Position numbers and translations under genes: made by a program | Origin: Bdellovibrio bacteriovorus HD100 | GTDB taxonomy: Bacteria > Bdellovibrionota > Bdellovibrionia > Bdellovibrionales > Bdellovibrionaceae | Assembly: GCF_000196175.1 (NCBI RefSeq) | Contig: NC_005363.1 | Coordinates: 2,542,001-2,606,000, forward strand | Direction: 5' to 3' | Length of the DNA stretch: 64,000 nt | Shown here: positions 54,523 through 63,149 of the stretch, one piece after another | Numbering within the stretch: position 1 is the stretch's first letter | Layout: each line of letters opens with the position of its first letter | Notes under the pieces: generated by a model | What the model was told of the DNA's origin: nothing | Database searches by the model: none | What the model saw: only the letters and a program-made list of their open reading frames with translations

Positions 54523-55176
54523 CTAAGGATTCATCCCCTGCTTTTTCTGATATTCTCCCAGCTCAGGCTCCTTTAAATTGGTCTGAAATTTCATAATCAA
54601 ATTTCTCAGCCTTTTCTCGAGGGCATTCTGATAGGTGCCCGCTATCTCGTCCTTCAGTTTGAACTCTGGGTCTTCTTCCCGGCTAAAACGCTCAGCACCC
54701 ACAAGAGAATCCATATAAATACTAGTAACTTCTGACGCCTTAACCGCAATGCTGATTTTACTAGAATCCCCGACTTTACTTAGCTCCCTTGGCCCCATAT
54801 GAAAAGAGCTTTGAATTAGGGTTATGAGATGCTCAGCTTTGACCATATCGTCGGAAAACTCTCTATGAGCTAATTTATTCCTGATTCCATTGAGCTCCCT
54901 CAACAATCTAAATAAAGGAAGCTTGTCGTGATCCGGAGTCACACTCTCCAACAACAACAGTTTTTCACTAAAGCCCATTTTCGTTTTTGATTCGATATAA
55001 TGCTTAACTTGCGGGCATAAGCTTAGAATTAGCCTCTCCATGTTGATTTCAATTCTATTCTGGTAAAATAGAAACTGCCCAAGTGCTCTGCTTAGCTCAT
55101 CAGATGGTCCGGGCCTTTCAACAGCTCCCTTGATTCGATCCAAAGCTTTTTGCACCAACTTATTTTGATCTTCCAT
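54523..55176 (-). CDS. Helical protein with a HEPN-like RNKLAH motif
   Basis: The 217-residue, mostly helical protein has RELNGIRNKLAHREF at about residues 117-131. R-N-x3-H is the core HEPN ribonuclease motif (Rx4H), and the flanking helices fit that fold. HEPN proteins often cut RNA in toxin-antitoxin and abortive-infection systems. No MNT antitoxin gene lies next to it, so this is a suggestion only. ATG 55176 has AAAGG upstream; the longer TTG start at 55191 lacks one. It lies downstream of the integrase gene on the same strand, about 55 bases away. Confidence 0.6.
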   Translation of the reverse strand: MEDQNKLVQKALDRIKGAVERPGPSDELSRALGQFLFYQNRIEINMERLILSLCPQVKHYIESKTKMGFSEKLLLLESVTPDHDKLPLFRLLRELNGIRNKLAHREFSDDMVKAEHLITLIQSSFHMGPRELSKVGDSSKISIAVKASEVTSIYMDSLVGAERFSREEDPEFKLKDEIAGTYQNALEKRLRNLIMKFQTNLKEPELGEYQKKQGMNP

Positions 55177-55231
55177 GCTCGTGCCTTTCAAAATAGTTCC
55201 GTAATTGCGAACTCCATTTTATATTACATTC

Positions 55232-56335
55232 CTAAATTGTTTCGAGCTTTTTAATGGCGATCACTTTAAATTCTATCTCACAGGGTAGTAAATCGAGCAC
55301 ATCTGTAGGCCCCTGTATATCTACACCTGCCAGGCGAAAATAGTGCTGAAAGCTTTTAGTATTCTCCCAACCACCAAGCTTCATTGTTGTTACAATGTCC
55401 AAGCCACCGACGAGGCACTGCACCGCAAAACAAGCTCGCGTTGCATGAAAAGTAATCTCAGGAAGTCCCAACGCCTGACAAAAGCTCCGAGACACTTTAG
55501 ATGCGTCTCCACGCCTCCACGACGTTATCCTAGGGAGAACATAGCCCGTCGATGCGGTCTTCAATTTTAACTCTTTTAAGAGCATTTCGAGCGCGGCATT
55601 AATAGGGATCTGCCTGGAATGTTTGGTTTTGGTCGATTTGTCGCATCCGAGCCTACTTGAGAATGAAATATCAGTCCATCGAAGCGCCCACAACTCCCCT
55701 GATCTACACCCCGTACTAACTGCCACCGCCCACAAATAATAATATTCGTGACCGATTTCTCGTGCTTTTCCTAAAAAGAGTTTTATTTCGTCACGATTAA
55801 GTATGGGCTGCATCTTAGTTTCAACCTTGGGAATTGCCACCCCTCGTCCTGGGCTTTCAACATGGGCAGGAATAATGCGTTCTAACTGGGTCCAGTCGAA
55901 CAGTGTATTCACGGCGCTGCGAACAGACTTCATCCGTCCTTTCGACAACCCTTTCTTCTCCATTTCGTTAAAGATCAACCTCATCGACATTGGACGTAAT
56001 TGTTCGACAGGAAATTGCATCCAAGTTTTGGTTTGCATCTGAAGGGCATTATAAATGTCCCGCTTGCTCAAGCTTTGTTCATAGGGGCCATTCATTAAAA
56101 CATCCTTGCTCCAACGCGACAAAATATCGCGCCAAACAAGTCCGTTTCGTTCTTTTTCAAGACGTTGAGCTTCCGCTTCTTTTTTAAGCTTTTCGTATTC
56201 GCGCTTAGCTTCTACATTTGTTACAGCTCCAAGATCTCGCTGCAATCGAACATTAGCTCTAGCGATGCGACTTCGAGAGGTAAATTGAATCTTGAAACAT
56301 ACCTGCCCATCTCTTTGATATACTCTAATTGCCAT
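55232..56335 (-). CDS. Tyrosine-type site-specific recombinase/integrase
   Basis: The 367-residue phage-type integrase has an N-terminal Arg/Lys-rich arm-binding region (to about 75), a SAM-like core-binding domain and a catalytic domain. The catalytic residues are seen: Arg in TGCRSGELWALRW (about 212), Lys/His region TKHSRQIPI, HATR (H-x2-R, about 298), Trp/His region GGWENT and the Tyr nucleophile in SFQHYF (about 335). It should integrate or excise the element at an att site that I could not find. Confidence 0.9.
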   Translation of the reverse strand: MAIRVYQRDGQVCFKIQFTSRSRIARANVRLQRDLGAVTNVEAKREYEKLKKEAEAQRLEKERNGLVWRDILSRWSKDVLMNGPYEQSLSKRDIYNALQMQTKTWMQFPVEQLRPMSMRLIFNEMEKKGLSKGRMKSVRSAVNTLFDWTQLERIIPAHVESPGRGVAIPKVETKMQPILNRDEIKLFLGKAREIGHEYYYLWAVAVSTGCRSGELWALRWTDISFSSRLGCDKSTKTKHSRQIPINAALEMLLKELKLKTASTGYVLPRITSWRRGDASKVSRSFCQALGLPEITFHATRACFAVQCLVGGLDIVTTMKLGGWENTKSFQHYFRLAGVDIQGPTDVLDLLPCEIEFKVIAIKKLETI

Positions 56336-56489
56336 GTGGTCTCCTTTGTCTAGACAGACCGGAGTTCATCCAACCATTCGAATATCAAAGAACGGACCTT
56401 TTTTTCCCACAATTACCCCAAAGTGGTAACCATTTCATTTGCTAGCCTCTTTTAAAACCGATACTTTTCATATGCCACAGGAGGACCTC

Positions 56490-57147
56490 GTGATCGAAGA
56501 AATGTTTTTACCCCTATATCTCCATTACGACCATGGCTTTACCGCAATGGCTGGCTCATTTGAGCGCATAGCCAAAGAATCAATCAAAGAAAAAAGTGGT
56601 GATTTCAATCGCCACCTCCCCATTGCTTTTAAAAGGCGCGATTGTTATTTTAAATAAAAGGTTAAACTTAACAGACGGCAAAGAAGACTCGATTTGCTCT
56701 ATTTCAAAGGGGGCCGATCGAATTTCATTTAAAAAGGTTCACTCTCTAAGCCAGCTCTTCGAACATTTCCGAGATTTAGTAATCACACACCAAAGTCAGC
56801 TAAGAGATATCGCAAAAACCGATTGGACGAAAATCCCTGAGCATATCGAGATAGATATTAAACTCGTTGAACAGGTTGACCGAACATCCACTTTCTTTCG
56901 CTATCCAGATCCTATGTCGCCAACAGGCGACAAGGTAAAATCTGGTATGCAAGAAAGAAATCCAGAAATACGTCCACCAAAGCCCACAATTTCTTTATTT
57001 GTCGATAGTCCTCATGGAAATAAAATGTATTCTTTGGATCATCAACCCATGAATGATGTAGTCCAAGCTCTCTTCAGACTAGCAGAAACACTAGCTGGCG
57101 CCGCCCTTGGTCTTCGCCACGAAATAGGTGAAAATCGTCTGCGTTAA
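56490..57147 (+). pseudogene. Unknown gene interrupted by a frame change
   Basis: GTG 56490 is preceded by a textbook AGGAGG at 56479-56484. The first frame (VIEEMFLPLYLHYDHG) ends with TAA at 56655-56657. A second frame, shifted by +1, runs to 57147 and carries LLLKGAIVILNKRLNLTDGKE and more. Reading the first 45 codons and then this frame gives one continuous protein of about 215 residues; the switch would lie near the run TTTTAAAA at 56625-56640. It is a decayed gene, a sequence error, or programmed frameshifting. The family is unknown. The shifted frame also has its own GTG at 56596. Confidence 0.55.
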
Positions 57148-57159
57148 GTGCGCCAACGA

Positions 57160-60100
57160 TTAAAACATCGAGGCAATTGCTAACCAAAGAGCTTCAATTA
57201 TCTTCTCCCAAAACTTCGCTATAAGACCAAGGCAAATGAAAGATAGGAGATAAAGAAGCAACACCTTCTTCCAATCGAGCTTGGAGTCCCCGAACCTTTT
57301 CCTTGGGTAAAAGATCAATCCCGAAGGATAACAACTAATAACATGCTTATCATGAGCGGTTGTAACAAAACCGTGCTTCTCTAAAAGATCATGGGTATCG
57401 ACCTTCCATGAGTGCAACCTTGAGAAACTATCCTTCAAATACGTCCCAGTCTCCGGTCTAAGATAGTCAACTATCTTGTCAAAAAATAAAACGCCGAATA
57501 TCTCGATACCATCCGACCTCACCACATCATACTTAAGATGAATATTTTCAAAATTCGTTGAAATTTGTTTTTGTCGCTCAGCCTCATCTTCAGCAAAGGT
57601 TGGCTCTACATCAATAACTTTTCTAATCTTTTGAAGCTTCAACTTTCGAAGCCTCAAAGCCCCCAACTCATCGAAAATATCATTAAATCGACGCTCCAAA
57701 AGATCTTCATACACTTTGAAGTTAGAAAGATCGGGTGAAAGATAGTTCACTCTCAATAGTTTCTCAAGATCGTCAAAAAAAGAATTAATTTCTTTTTCCA
57801 AAGATTGCTTACTACCGCTCGCAATATCATAAGTAGAGCCCAGTTCCTCCATTGAGTTGCGAATTTGTACGAGGCCAACAAGGGCTAAAGTGACTACTGC
57901 GGCCCTGTCAGACATTGAATACTTATCAATAGATTTGTATAAAAAAAGCAGACTATATCCTGTAACCAGATCGATACTTGGAAGATTTTTAGTTTTAAAT
58001 TCTTTGTGAAGCTCAATATCTTCGCGAACGAAACGATATAAATTTTGATTTATACCTTCTCTTTTATCAGGAACAATACCTAAGATGTGTTTCGCATTCT
58101 GAAGAATTTCGTAATTCACAAACATCACAGATGAAGTGCCCTGTCTTAAGCGGACTTTACGATGACGCTTATACAGATCTCTAAAAATAGAATAACAGTA
58201 GAAGTTTACAAGATCCGCACTCTTATTCGCCTCTCCTTTCATAATCCAAGATCCGTAGCGCTTAATACTACTAATTTTAGAGGCAACATCTGATGGCTTT
58301 TTGTTAAAAAAGCTAGCTTTGCTACTATCCTGCAACGTATTTAAGAATTCCCACCCGCCTAGTCCATATGAAAATGATTTTGCATCATTAACGCCACAAG
58401 CAGCATTGAACTCCATTATGCGGCGACCAGGTAAGATAGATTTTTTTCGGTTTACAACCTTAACAACAGACTCATTCTTAAAGGTATATGTTCCATTGAT
58501 AGTATCCTTCAACACTTGACTTACATCTAATGGAATTATCTTGGTGGTGTTTCTATCTCGAGCCAGCCCTAGGTTCTTGGCAGACAATATAAGATCGACC
58601 AGACGATCTTGATCTTGAAACAGAAATAGCTCTGCACCCAGAATATCATCGAAACTGTTGGATGAATCGAGGTATGAAGACAGATCATCTATATCAATTT
58701 TAGGAAATTTGTAAACAAGTGCAATTTCCTTAGTCTTCTCATCTATATGAAGCATTACCTCACCAAGCTTACTAAGTGAGTTAAGTTTTTTTGCAGCAAA
58801 AATCATTTTCTTATTTGAAATACCAGGAAAATTTACGAGATTCGGAAAAGAGATAGTATAATAGTTTTCGCCATCACCAATGATTTTCATTGAGTTGACC
58901 TTATTCACAATCTCGATGCGATCAGGCTCTCGTTTCGTCATTTCAAATATCATTTTTTTGAGAAGTGCTGTATGCCCCTGGATGAAGTCATCTTCTTGCC
59001 TGCTAACTAGTTTTTGATCTAAAAAAGAATCAAAATCTGCCCAGAAAACTTCTTTCACCGGATGAATGCTATAATCGTAGGCTACTTTAAAAAATGCATA
59101 ACGTTCAGGCATACTCAACCCGTCATGCATTTTAATAATCTGATCAACAAAGTATTTTACTTGAAAGTTAAATATTGTTCCTGACTCAACACAAATCTTT
59201 CTGAAACCATCAGGAGAAATTTCCATTTGCTGCAAATCTCGTACTATTCCTGCAAGATTTTTATGACCGACATCTGCACCGACTCCCCATATCTTTTCAT
59301 CAAACACTCGATTATCGTCAACCAAGTACTCGATCTCTTTTAGAAGCATATCAAAGAGAAGAGATTTATGCGATGAGCCGCTCAAATCAACCTTCAAAAT
59401 CTCGGTCCCGATAGCTTTGACGCGTGCGGACCCATCCAAACAAAGTTCTCTCACCAATAAACTTAGAATATTCTCCTGACAATCTTTACGTCCGTTCATA
59501 TAAAGTTTGAGAAATAGCTCTTTCAGCTCTCCTATTTCCTCGTGCAAAGAAATTACAAACCCCAATAGTAGCCCGCTAAGACTAGTCCGCAATTTATGAG
59601 ATAAAATAGGACTTTCTAAGAATTTACAAATCACACTGCCAAGACTGAGAATCTCTTCTTTAAAATTTACTCCATCCATGACGAGCTCAGGTATGCGCCA
59701 CTGCATAGCTGATATGTCTCTCTCTAAATCCTTTATATTTACCCCGGAATCACCAGATAAATACTTTTTTAACCGCGAATCAAACAGACGCGTAATAACT
59801 CTTAAGAGTTCTCGCTTTTCATCGGGATCAACCTTGCTTAACTCGGACTCAAATCGAACTTGATACTTATAAAGGTCATTATCTAATTGATTCTGTCTAT
59901 ACTCTTCTATCTCGAATAACGATACTTTTTCAGATCCATCTTCTTTATGAAAAGAAACTTCAAATTTCTCCTCCAGCTCATTCAAAAGACCTTGAATGCG
60001 AGAGAGAACACTATGATCTTTAATAAAAAAATGAAAGTCGTCGCAGTATCTCACCATCTGAAAGTCATTCGGCGAAACTGAGTTTGAAATTTGAGCATCT

Positions 60101-61878
60101 ATCTTAAGGAGAAGTCTCGAAGCAATCACATGCGCTATCAAAGGTCCTTGAGGCAAACCTGTATCGCGAGCTACCGCGGCTCCATCTCTGTAGTTCTTTA
60201 AGGAAGCTTTGGACGTCGACGACACAACGTCAATAATTCTAGCGTCTTTAAATATTTCGCCTATTAGTCGTTTTGCGTGCTCACTCGTAATTTTAGGATA
60301 AAAACTCTTCAGATCCGTTGACAGCACAAGCGCGTGCGGCGTTGTTTCTGCTATAGATTTCAAGGTATTTCTAAAATCTGAATATTCAGCTCTCCACGAT
60401 CCAATTAGAGCTTTCCCCGAAGTATCACTCTGCTGATATCCGAATGAATGGACACTCGGATTTTTAATATTCTCTACTTTAAATTTTTTATTATTTCTCA
60501 ACCCTTTTTCACAAAACAGACTACTTAGTAATTCAGTTTCAAACCCAACACGAACCAGATCTCTTTGGGCATTCTCTTGTTTTAACACTTTAATCAAAAG
60601 ACCGGTGGATTCTGGAATTGCCAGACGTCGGAGATAATCTGACACACCGATCGCAAAGAGATCGACCTGATCAAGAAATTGCTTAGCATTAGTCCAGTCG
60701 AAAAAATCAGTAGTTGTAGTATGATAATTCAAAAGCTTAACTGCTACATTTTTGATATTTTCGGAAGATGCGAGATGATCCCACGAATCCACATCTGACG
60801 ATCTTTTTGATAAGTATCCTGGGTATTGAATCTCAGATTTTGTTTTACCTTTATATCTATCGCAAAGCTCTTTACAGATTCCCTTTTCGTGCAACATTTC
60901 GCATGTTCCAACGAAATTTAGCCCATCAATCTTTTCTTGAGTTATTGTCCTTTTGTACTTTTCGGTTTTTGACAAAATCTCATGCACCAATTTGTCTCGC
61001 AAATCGGAATCTTTCAGAGCTGACGCCAAAGCCAACCTCTCATTATGATCAGCATCGTGCGTTGATATAATTTTCGAGCCTAACTGACGTAAAGCGCGAC
61101 ATGAGTAGTATGATACGTACGCATTCGTATCATTGCTTTTCGATATGCGAGATTTTTTTATCGTTCTCTTCTTTCGCTCTCTTTCAACTCCAACATCTTC
61201 GTTCTCTACGGAAAGATTACCTAGTAGCTGACTTAGAAACTCATTTTTTCCGTCCGATATTTCAAATCTTGAGTAAAATTCCGTCGTGACAGGCTGAGAC
61301 CGCTTTGCCAGAGTAAGAATATTTGACAGCCCCGCACCCAAGTCATTGAGAGTTAAGGGTGTCTTATAAAGACCCGACTTATTATTGATAGAATATTCTG
61401 CACGCATCATTCGATGAGTTCCAAATATGGAATCATCCAGGTATTCAGACATGCTAGGAACAAGTTCGGAAAATATCTTCTTTACTAGATCTTTTTGTTG
61501 CTTAGGTGGGAACAAATCGGAATCTGGAATAAATCCAAAAATTGCCTTCGTATTAAGTAGAATATGAAAGCCTTTGCTTCCGCTAAAAGCTACAGAAAAA
61601 TCTTTATCGAAGGTTAGACCTTTCTCAATAAATTCTTTTACGATCGCTATCGTAACGGTCAAAGATGCCTCTAGGTCCTTTGAGTCAATATCGATAAAAA
61701 GAAACGGGTAAAGCGTCTTATTGCCATCATAAAGCTGTATCGAATAATAAAATGCCTTTTTTCTCTGTCTAGCTTGCTCAGATAAGTTCAATAGATAGCT
61801 AACTTCACTCTGGTTCAATTTTGACCAAACTTCATTGCCTTCCGCTCTTACGTGCGATGTCTGAAAAATAAATCTCAT
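57160..61878 (-). CDS. Primase-polymerase (AEP) and reverse transcriptase fusion with C-terminal membrane anchor
   Basis: The 1572-residue protein has an archaeo-eukaryotic primase domain at the start: FLFIDIDS (Asp63, Asp65), SGSKGFH (99-105) and a third acidic/basic motif around DDSIFGTHRMMR and SINNKSG (about 148-170). A C-x3-H-x4-C-x3-C group (CEMLHEKGICKELC, about 325-340) may bind zinc. The reverse transcriptase lies at about 440-680: motif A LSTDLKSFYPKI (about 520), motif B TGLPQGPLIAHVIASR, and the catalytic YCDD (about 612). About 850 residues of unknown, mostly helical sequence follow, then a hydrophobic C-terminus (VLLLYLLSFICLGLIA and IIEALWLAIASMF). The GLPQGP form is that of defence-type (UG/Abi) RTs rather than retrons or group II introns. 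Confidence 0.88.
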   Translation of the reverse strand: MRFIFQTSHVRAEGNEVWSKLNQSEVSYLLNLSEQARQRKKAFYYSIQLYDGNKTLYPFLFIDIDSKDLEASLTVTIAIVKEFIEKGLTFDKDFSVAFSGSKGFHILLNTKAIFGFIPDSDLFPPKQQKDLVKKIFSELVPSMSEYLDDSIFGTHRMMRAEYSINNKSGLYKTPLTLNDLGAGLSNILTLAKRSQPVTTEFYSRFEISDGKNEFLSQLLGNLSVENEDVGVERERKKRTIKKSRISKSNDTNAYVSYYSCRALRQLGSKIISTHDADHNERLALASALKDSDLRDKLVHEILSKTEKYKRTITQEKIDGLNFVGTCEMLHEKGICKELCDRYKGKTKSEIQYPGYLSKRSSDVDSWDHLASSENIKNVAVKLLNYHTTTTDFFDWTNAKQFLDQVDLFAIGVSDYLRRLAIPESTGLLIKVLKQENAQRDLVRVGFETELLSSLFCEKGLRNNKKFKVENIKNPSVHSFGYQQSDTSGKALIGSWRAEYSDFRNTLKSIAETTPHALVLSTDLKSFYPKITSEHAKRLIGEIFKDARIIDVVSSTSKASLKNYRDGAAVARDTGLPQGPLIAHVIASRLLLKIDAQISNSVSPNDFQMVRYCDDFHFFIKDHSVLSRIQGLLNELEEKFEVSFHKEDGSEKVSLFEIEEYRQNQLDNDLYKYQVRFESELSKVDPDEKRELLRVITRLFDSRLKKYLSGDSGVNIKDLERDISAMQWRIPELVMDGVNFKEEILSLGSVICKFLESPILSHKLRTSLSGLLLGFVISLHEEIGELKELFLKLYMNGRKDCQENILSLLVRELCLDGSARVKAIGTEILKVDLSGSSHKSLLFDMLLKEIEYLVDDNRVFDEKIWGVGADVGHKNLAGIVRDLQQMEISPDGFRKICVESGTIFNFQVKYFVDQIIKMHDGLSMPERYAFFKVAYDYSIHPVKEVFWADFDSFLDQKLVSRQEDDFIQGHTALLKKMIFEMTKREPDRIEIVNKVNSMKIIGDGENYYTISFPNLVNFPGISNKKMIFAAKKLNSLSKLGEVMLHIDEKTKEIALVYKFPKIDIDDLSSYLDSSNSFDDILGAELFLFQDQDRLVDLILSAKNLGLARDRNTTKIIPLDVSQVLKDTINGTYTFKNESVVKVVNRKKSILPGRRIMEFNAACGVNDAKSFSYGLGGWEFLNTLQDSSKASFFNKKPSDVASKISSIKRYGSWIMKGEANKSADLVNFYCYSIFRDLYKRHRKVRLRQGTSSVMFVNYEILQNAKHILGIVPDKREGINQNLYRFVREDIELHKEFKTKNLPSIDLVTGYSLLFLYKSIDKYSMSDRAAVVTLALVGLVQIRNSMEELGSTYDIASGSKQSLEKEINSFFDDLEKLLRVNYLSPDLSNFKVYEDLLERRFNDIFDELGALRLRKLKLQKIRKVIDVEPTFAEDEAERQKQISTNFENIHLKYDVVRSDGIEIFGVLFFDKIVDYLRPETGTYLKDSFSRLHSWKVDTHDLLEKHGFVTTAHDKHVISCYPSGLIFYPRKRFGDSKLDWKKVLLLYLLSFICLGLIAKFWEKIIEALWLAIASMF

Positions 61879-62037
61879 CTGCTGCCCTTCAAAGTGAGTT
61901 ATAACTTTTCGGACAAAATAAACAAAAGTTTACTATTCCTTAGTCTAGACCCTGCCAACAGGGGCACGCTGCGTCGTATCGCCAATAATATGGGCAACTA
62001 TGCTAGCTTGATTGCATCTCAGAAGGGACACTCATGA
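61852..62037 (+). CDS. Possible short upstream ORF coupled to the SIR2 gene
   Basis: A frame of up to 61 residues ends with TGA at 62035-62037, overlapping the SIR2 ATG (62034). The last 35 residues (FLSLDPANRGTLRRIANNMG, then SLIASQKGHS) use GC-rich codons (CTG CGT CGT ATC GCC) and look protein-like. The first part overlaps the RT gene start, so the true start is unclear. It may be a leader peptide or the tail of a replaced gene. Confidence 0.3.
   Translation: MRCLKNKSHLLPFKVSYNFSDKINKSLLFLSLDPANRGTLRRIANNMGNYASLIASQKGHS
61897..61906. promoter_or_regulatory. Palindrome in the divergent RT/SIR2 promoter region
   Basis: AGTTATAACT is a perfect 10-bp palindrome 19 bases upstream of the RT start codon. 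A small hairpin CCCTG-CCAA-CAGGG (61950-61963) lies further toward the SIR2 gene. Either could be an operator or RNA element; both are short enough to arise by chance. The 155-base gap holds no other clear signal, and no retron-type msr-msd structure was seen. Confidence 0.3.
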
Positions 62038-63134
62038 CAAAATTGAGTCAAAATTTACTAATCATCGGAGCCGGTGCACATAAGCCATATCGTTTTCCAA
62101 CCAGCAATGACATCAATAAAAAATTAAAAGACCTTCTTACTGCCGGAAAAATTATTTTTGTAAATGAGACGTCGTCCTCACATAAGTCGCAAGCTTTTTT
62201 AGAAAAACAAAGACTTTGCAGAAAAATTATGGATATGAATTTGCTGCCTGGAGCCGAAAAATACGGCTCCAATTCAAAAGACATATTCATAGGGCAGCAA
62301 CTCGATGAATTCATCAAATCATTTGCAGCTTCAAGCGCTACCTCGATTGACTCTTATCTTTCCCGCATACACCTATCGAAGAATGACTACAAAAGAACTG
62401 TTTACCCCACGCTTGGTAAGTTTCTTCTGTCTTATTTAATCTCGAACATCGAGAATCAAGAACCAATCGGCTGCCAAGATGCAGACTGGATACAGTTTCT
62501 AATTAAAGAATATATAGAGCCATCACCAGATGAATTCTTTAAATCACCCCCCAAAATAGTAACATTCAACTATGATCGACTTCTCGAAAGATACATCTAC
62601 GAACATTTGATCGAGTTTCATCACATGCCCGAAGAGGAAGCGAAGACTCTCGTTGATTCACTAGATATTCTTCATGTTTATGGTGATCTGGGAGCCTACA
62701 CCGAATGGTCTCCTCAGAGCGATTCTTTTTATACCGAGGCATGTAGTCGTATCAAAGTAATCGGCGAAGACCGAGATGAAAACTCCATCACCGATGTAAG
62801 AAAAAAAATAAAAAATATCATCGAGGAAGCAACTAAAATATACTTCCTTGGCTATGGATTCGATCCTATTAATAATGATTTAATATTCAAATCTCTCAAA
62901 GAGGACTGGCGCAAAGGAAAATATATATTCTCCACAAATATCGGCATTGGGCAGAGAGATCGGACTCGAATTTACAATCAGATTGGTTTTTTACCAGCCT
63001 TCCTAAAAAAGAAGTCTATTCATGGAGACGTAATGTGTCTGGATTTACTCAAAAATTTAGTTCCATTGGAAAAAAGCATAAAGCCCAAAAGAAAGATGAT
63101 CGTCAAATCCAAACCGTTTGTTTCCGAGTGGTAA
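62034..63134 (+). CDS. SIR2-like protein
   Basis: The 366-residue protein has the NAD-binding opening NLLIIGAGAHKPYRFPTSNDI (GAGA instead of GAGxS), the defence-type 'TFNYD' motif (PKIVTFNYDRLLERYI, about 180), the catalytic-region HVYGDLG (about 220) and YFLGYGFDP (about 280). SIR2-like domains in Thoeris, DSR and short-Argonaute systems destroy NAD+ on phage infection. That activity is inferred from family. AGAAGGGA precedes the ATG. It is divergent from the AEP-RT gene across 155 bases, so a shared system is likely. Confidence 0.82.
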   Translation: MTKLSQNLLIIGAGAHKPYRFPTSNDINKKLKDLLTAGKIIFVNETSSSHKSQAFLEKQRLCRKIMDMNLLPGAEKYGSNSKDIFIGQQLDEFIKSFAASSATSIDSYLSRIHLSKNDYKRTVYPTLGKFLLSYLISNIENQEPIGCQDADWIQFLIKEYIEPSPDEFFKSPPKIVTFNYDRLLERYIYEHLIEFHHMPEEEAKTLVDSLDILHVYGDLGAYTEWSPQSDSFYTEACSRIKVIGEDRDENSITDVRKKIKNIIEEATKIYFLGYGFDPINNDLIFKSLKEDWRKGKYIFSTNIGIGQRDRTRIYNQIGFLPAFLKKKSIHGDVMCLDLLKNLVPLEKSIKPKRKMIVKSKPFVSEW

Positions 63135-63149
63135 GTGAACTTGAAAATA

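Noticed and set aside
56336-61950. TCTAGAC near 56349 and again near 61944 as possible att repeats.
   Set aside because: The match is about seven bases, too short and without wider similarity.
61879-62033. A retron-type msr-msd or DRT-type structured RNA next to the RT.
   Set aside because: Only a 10-bp palindrome and a 5-bp stem are present; no long inverted repeats flank a structured stretch.
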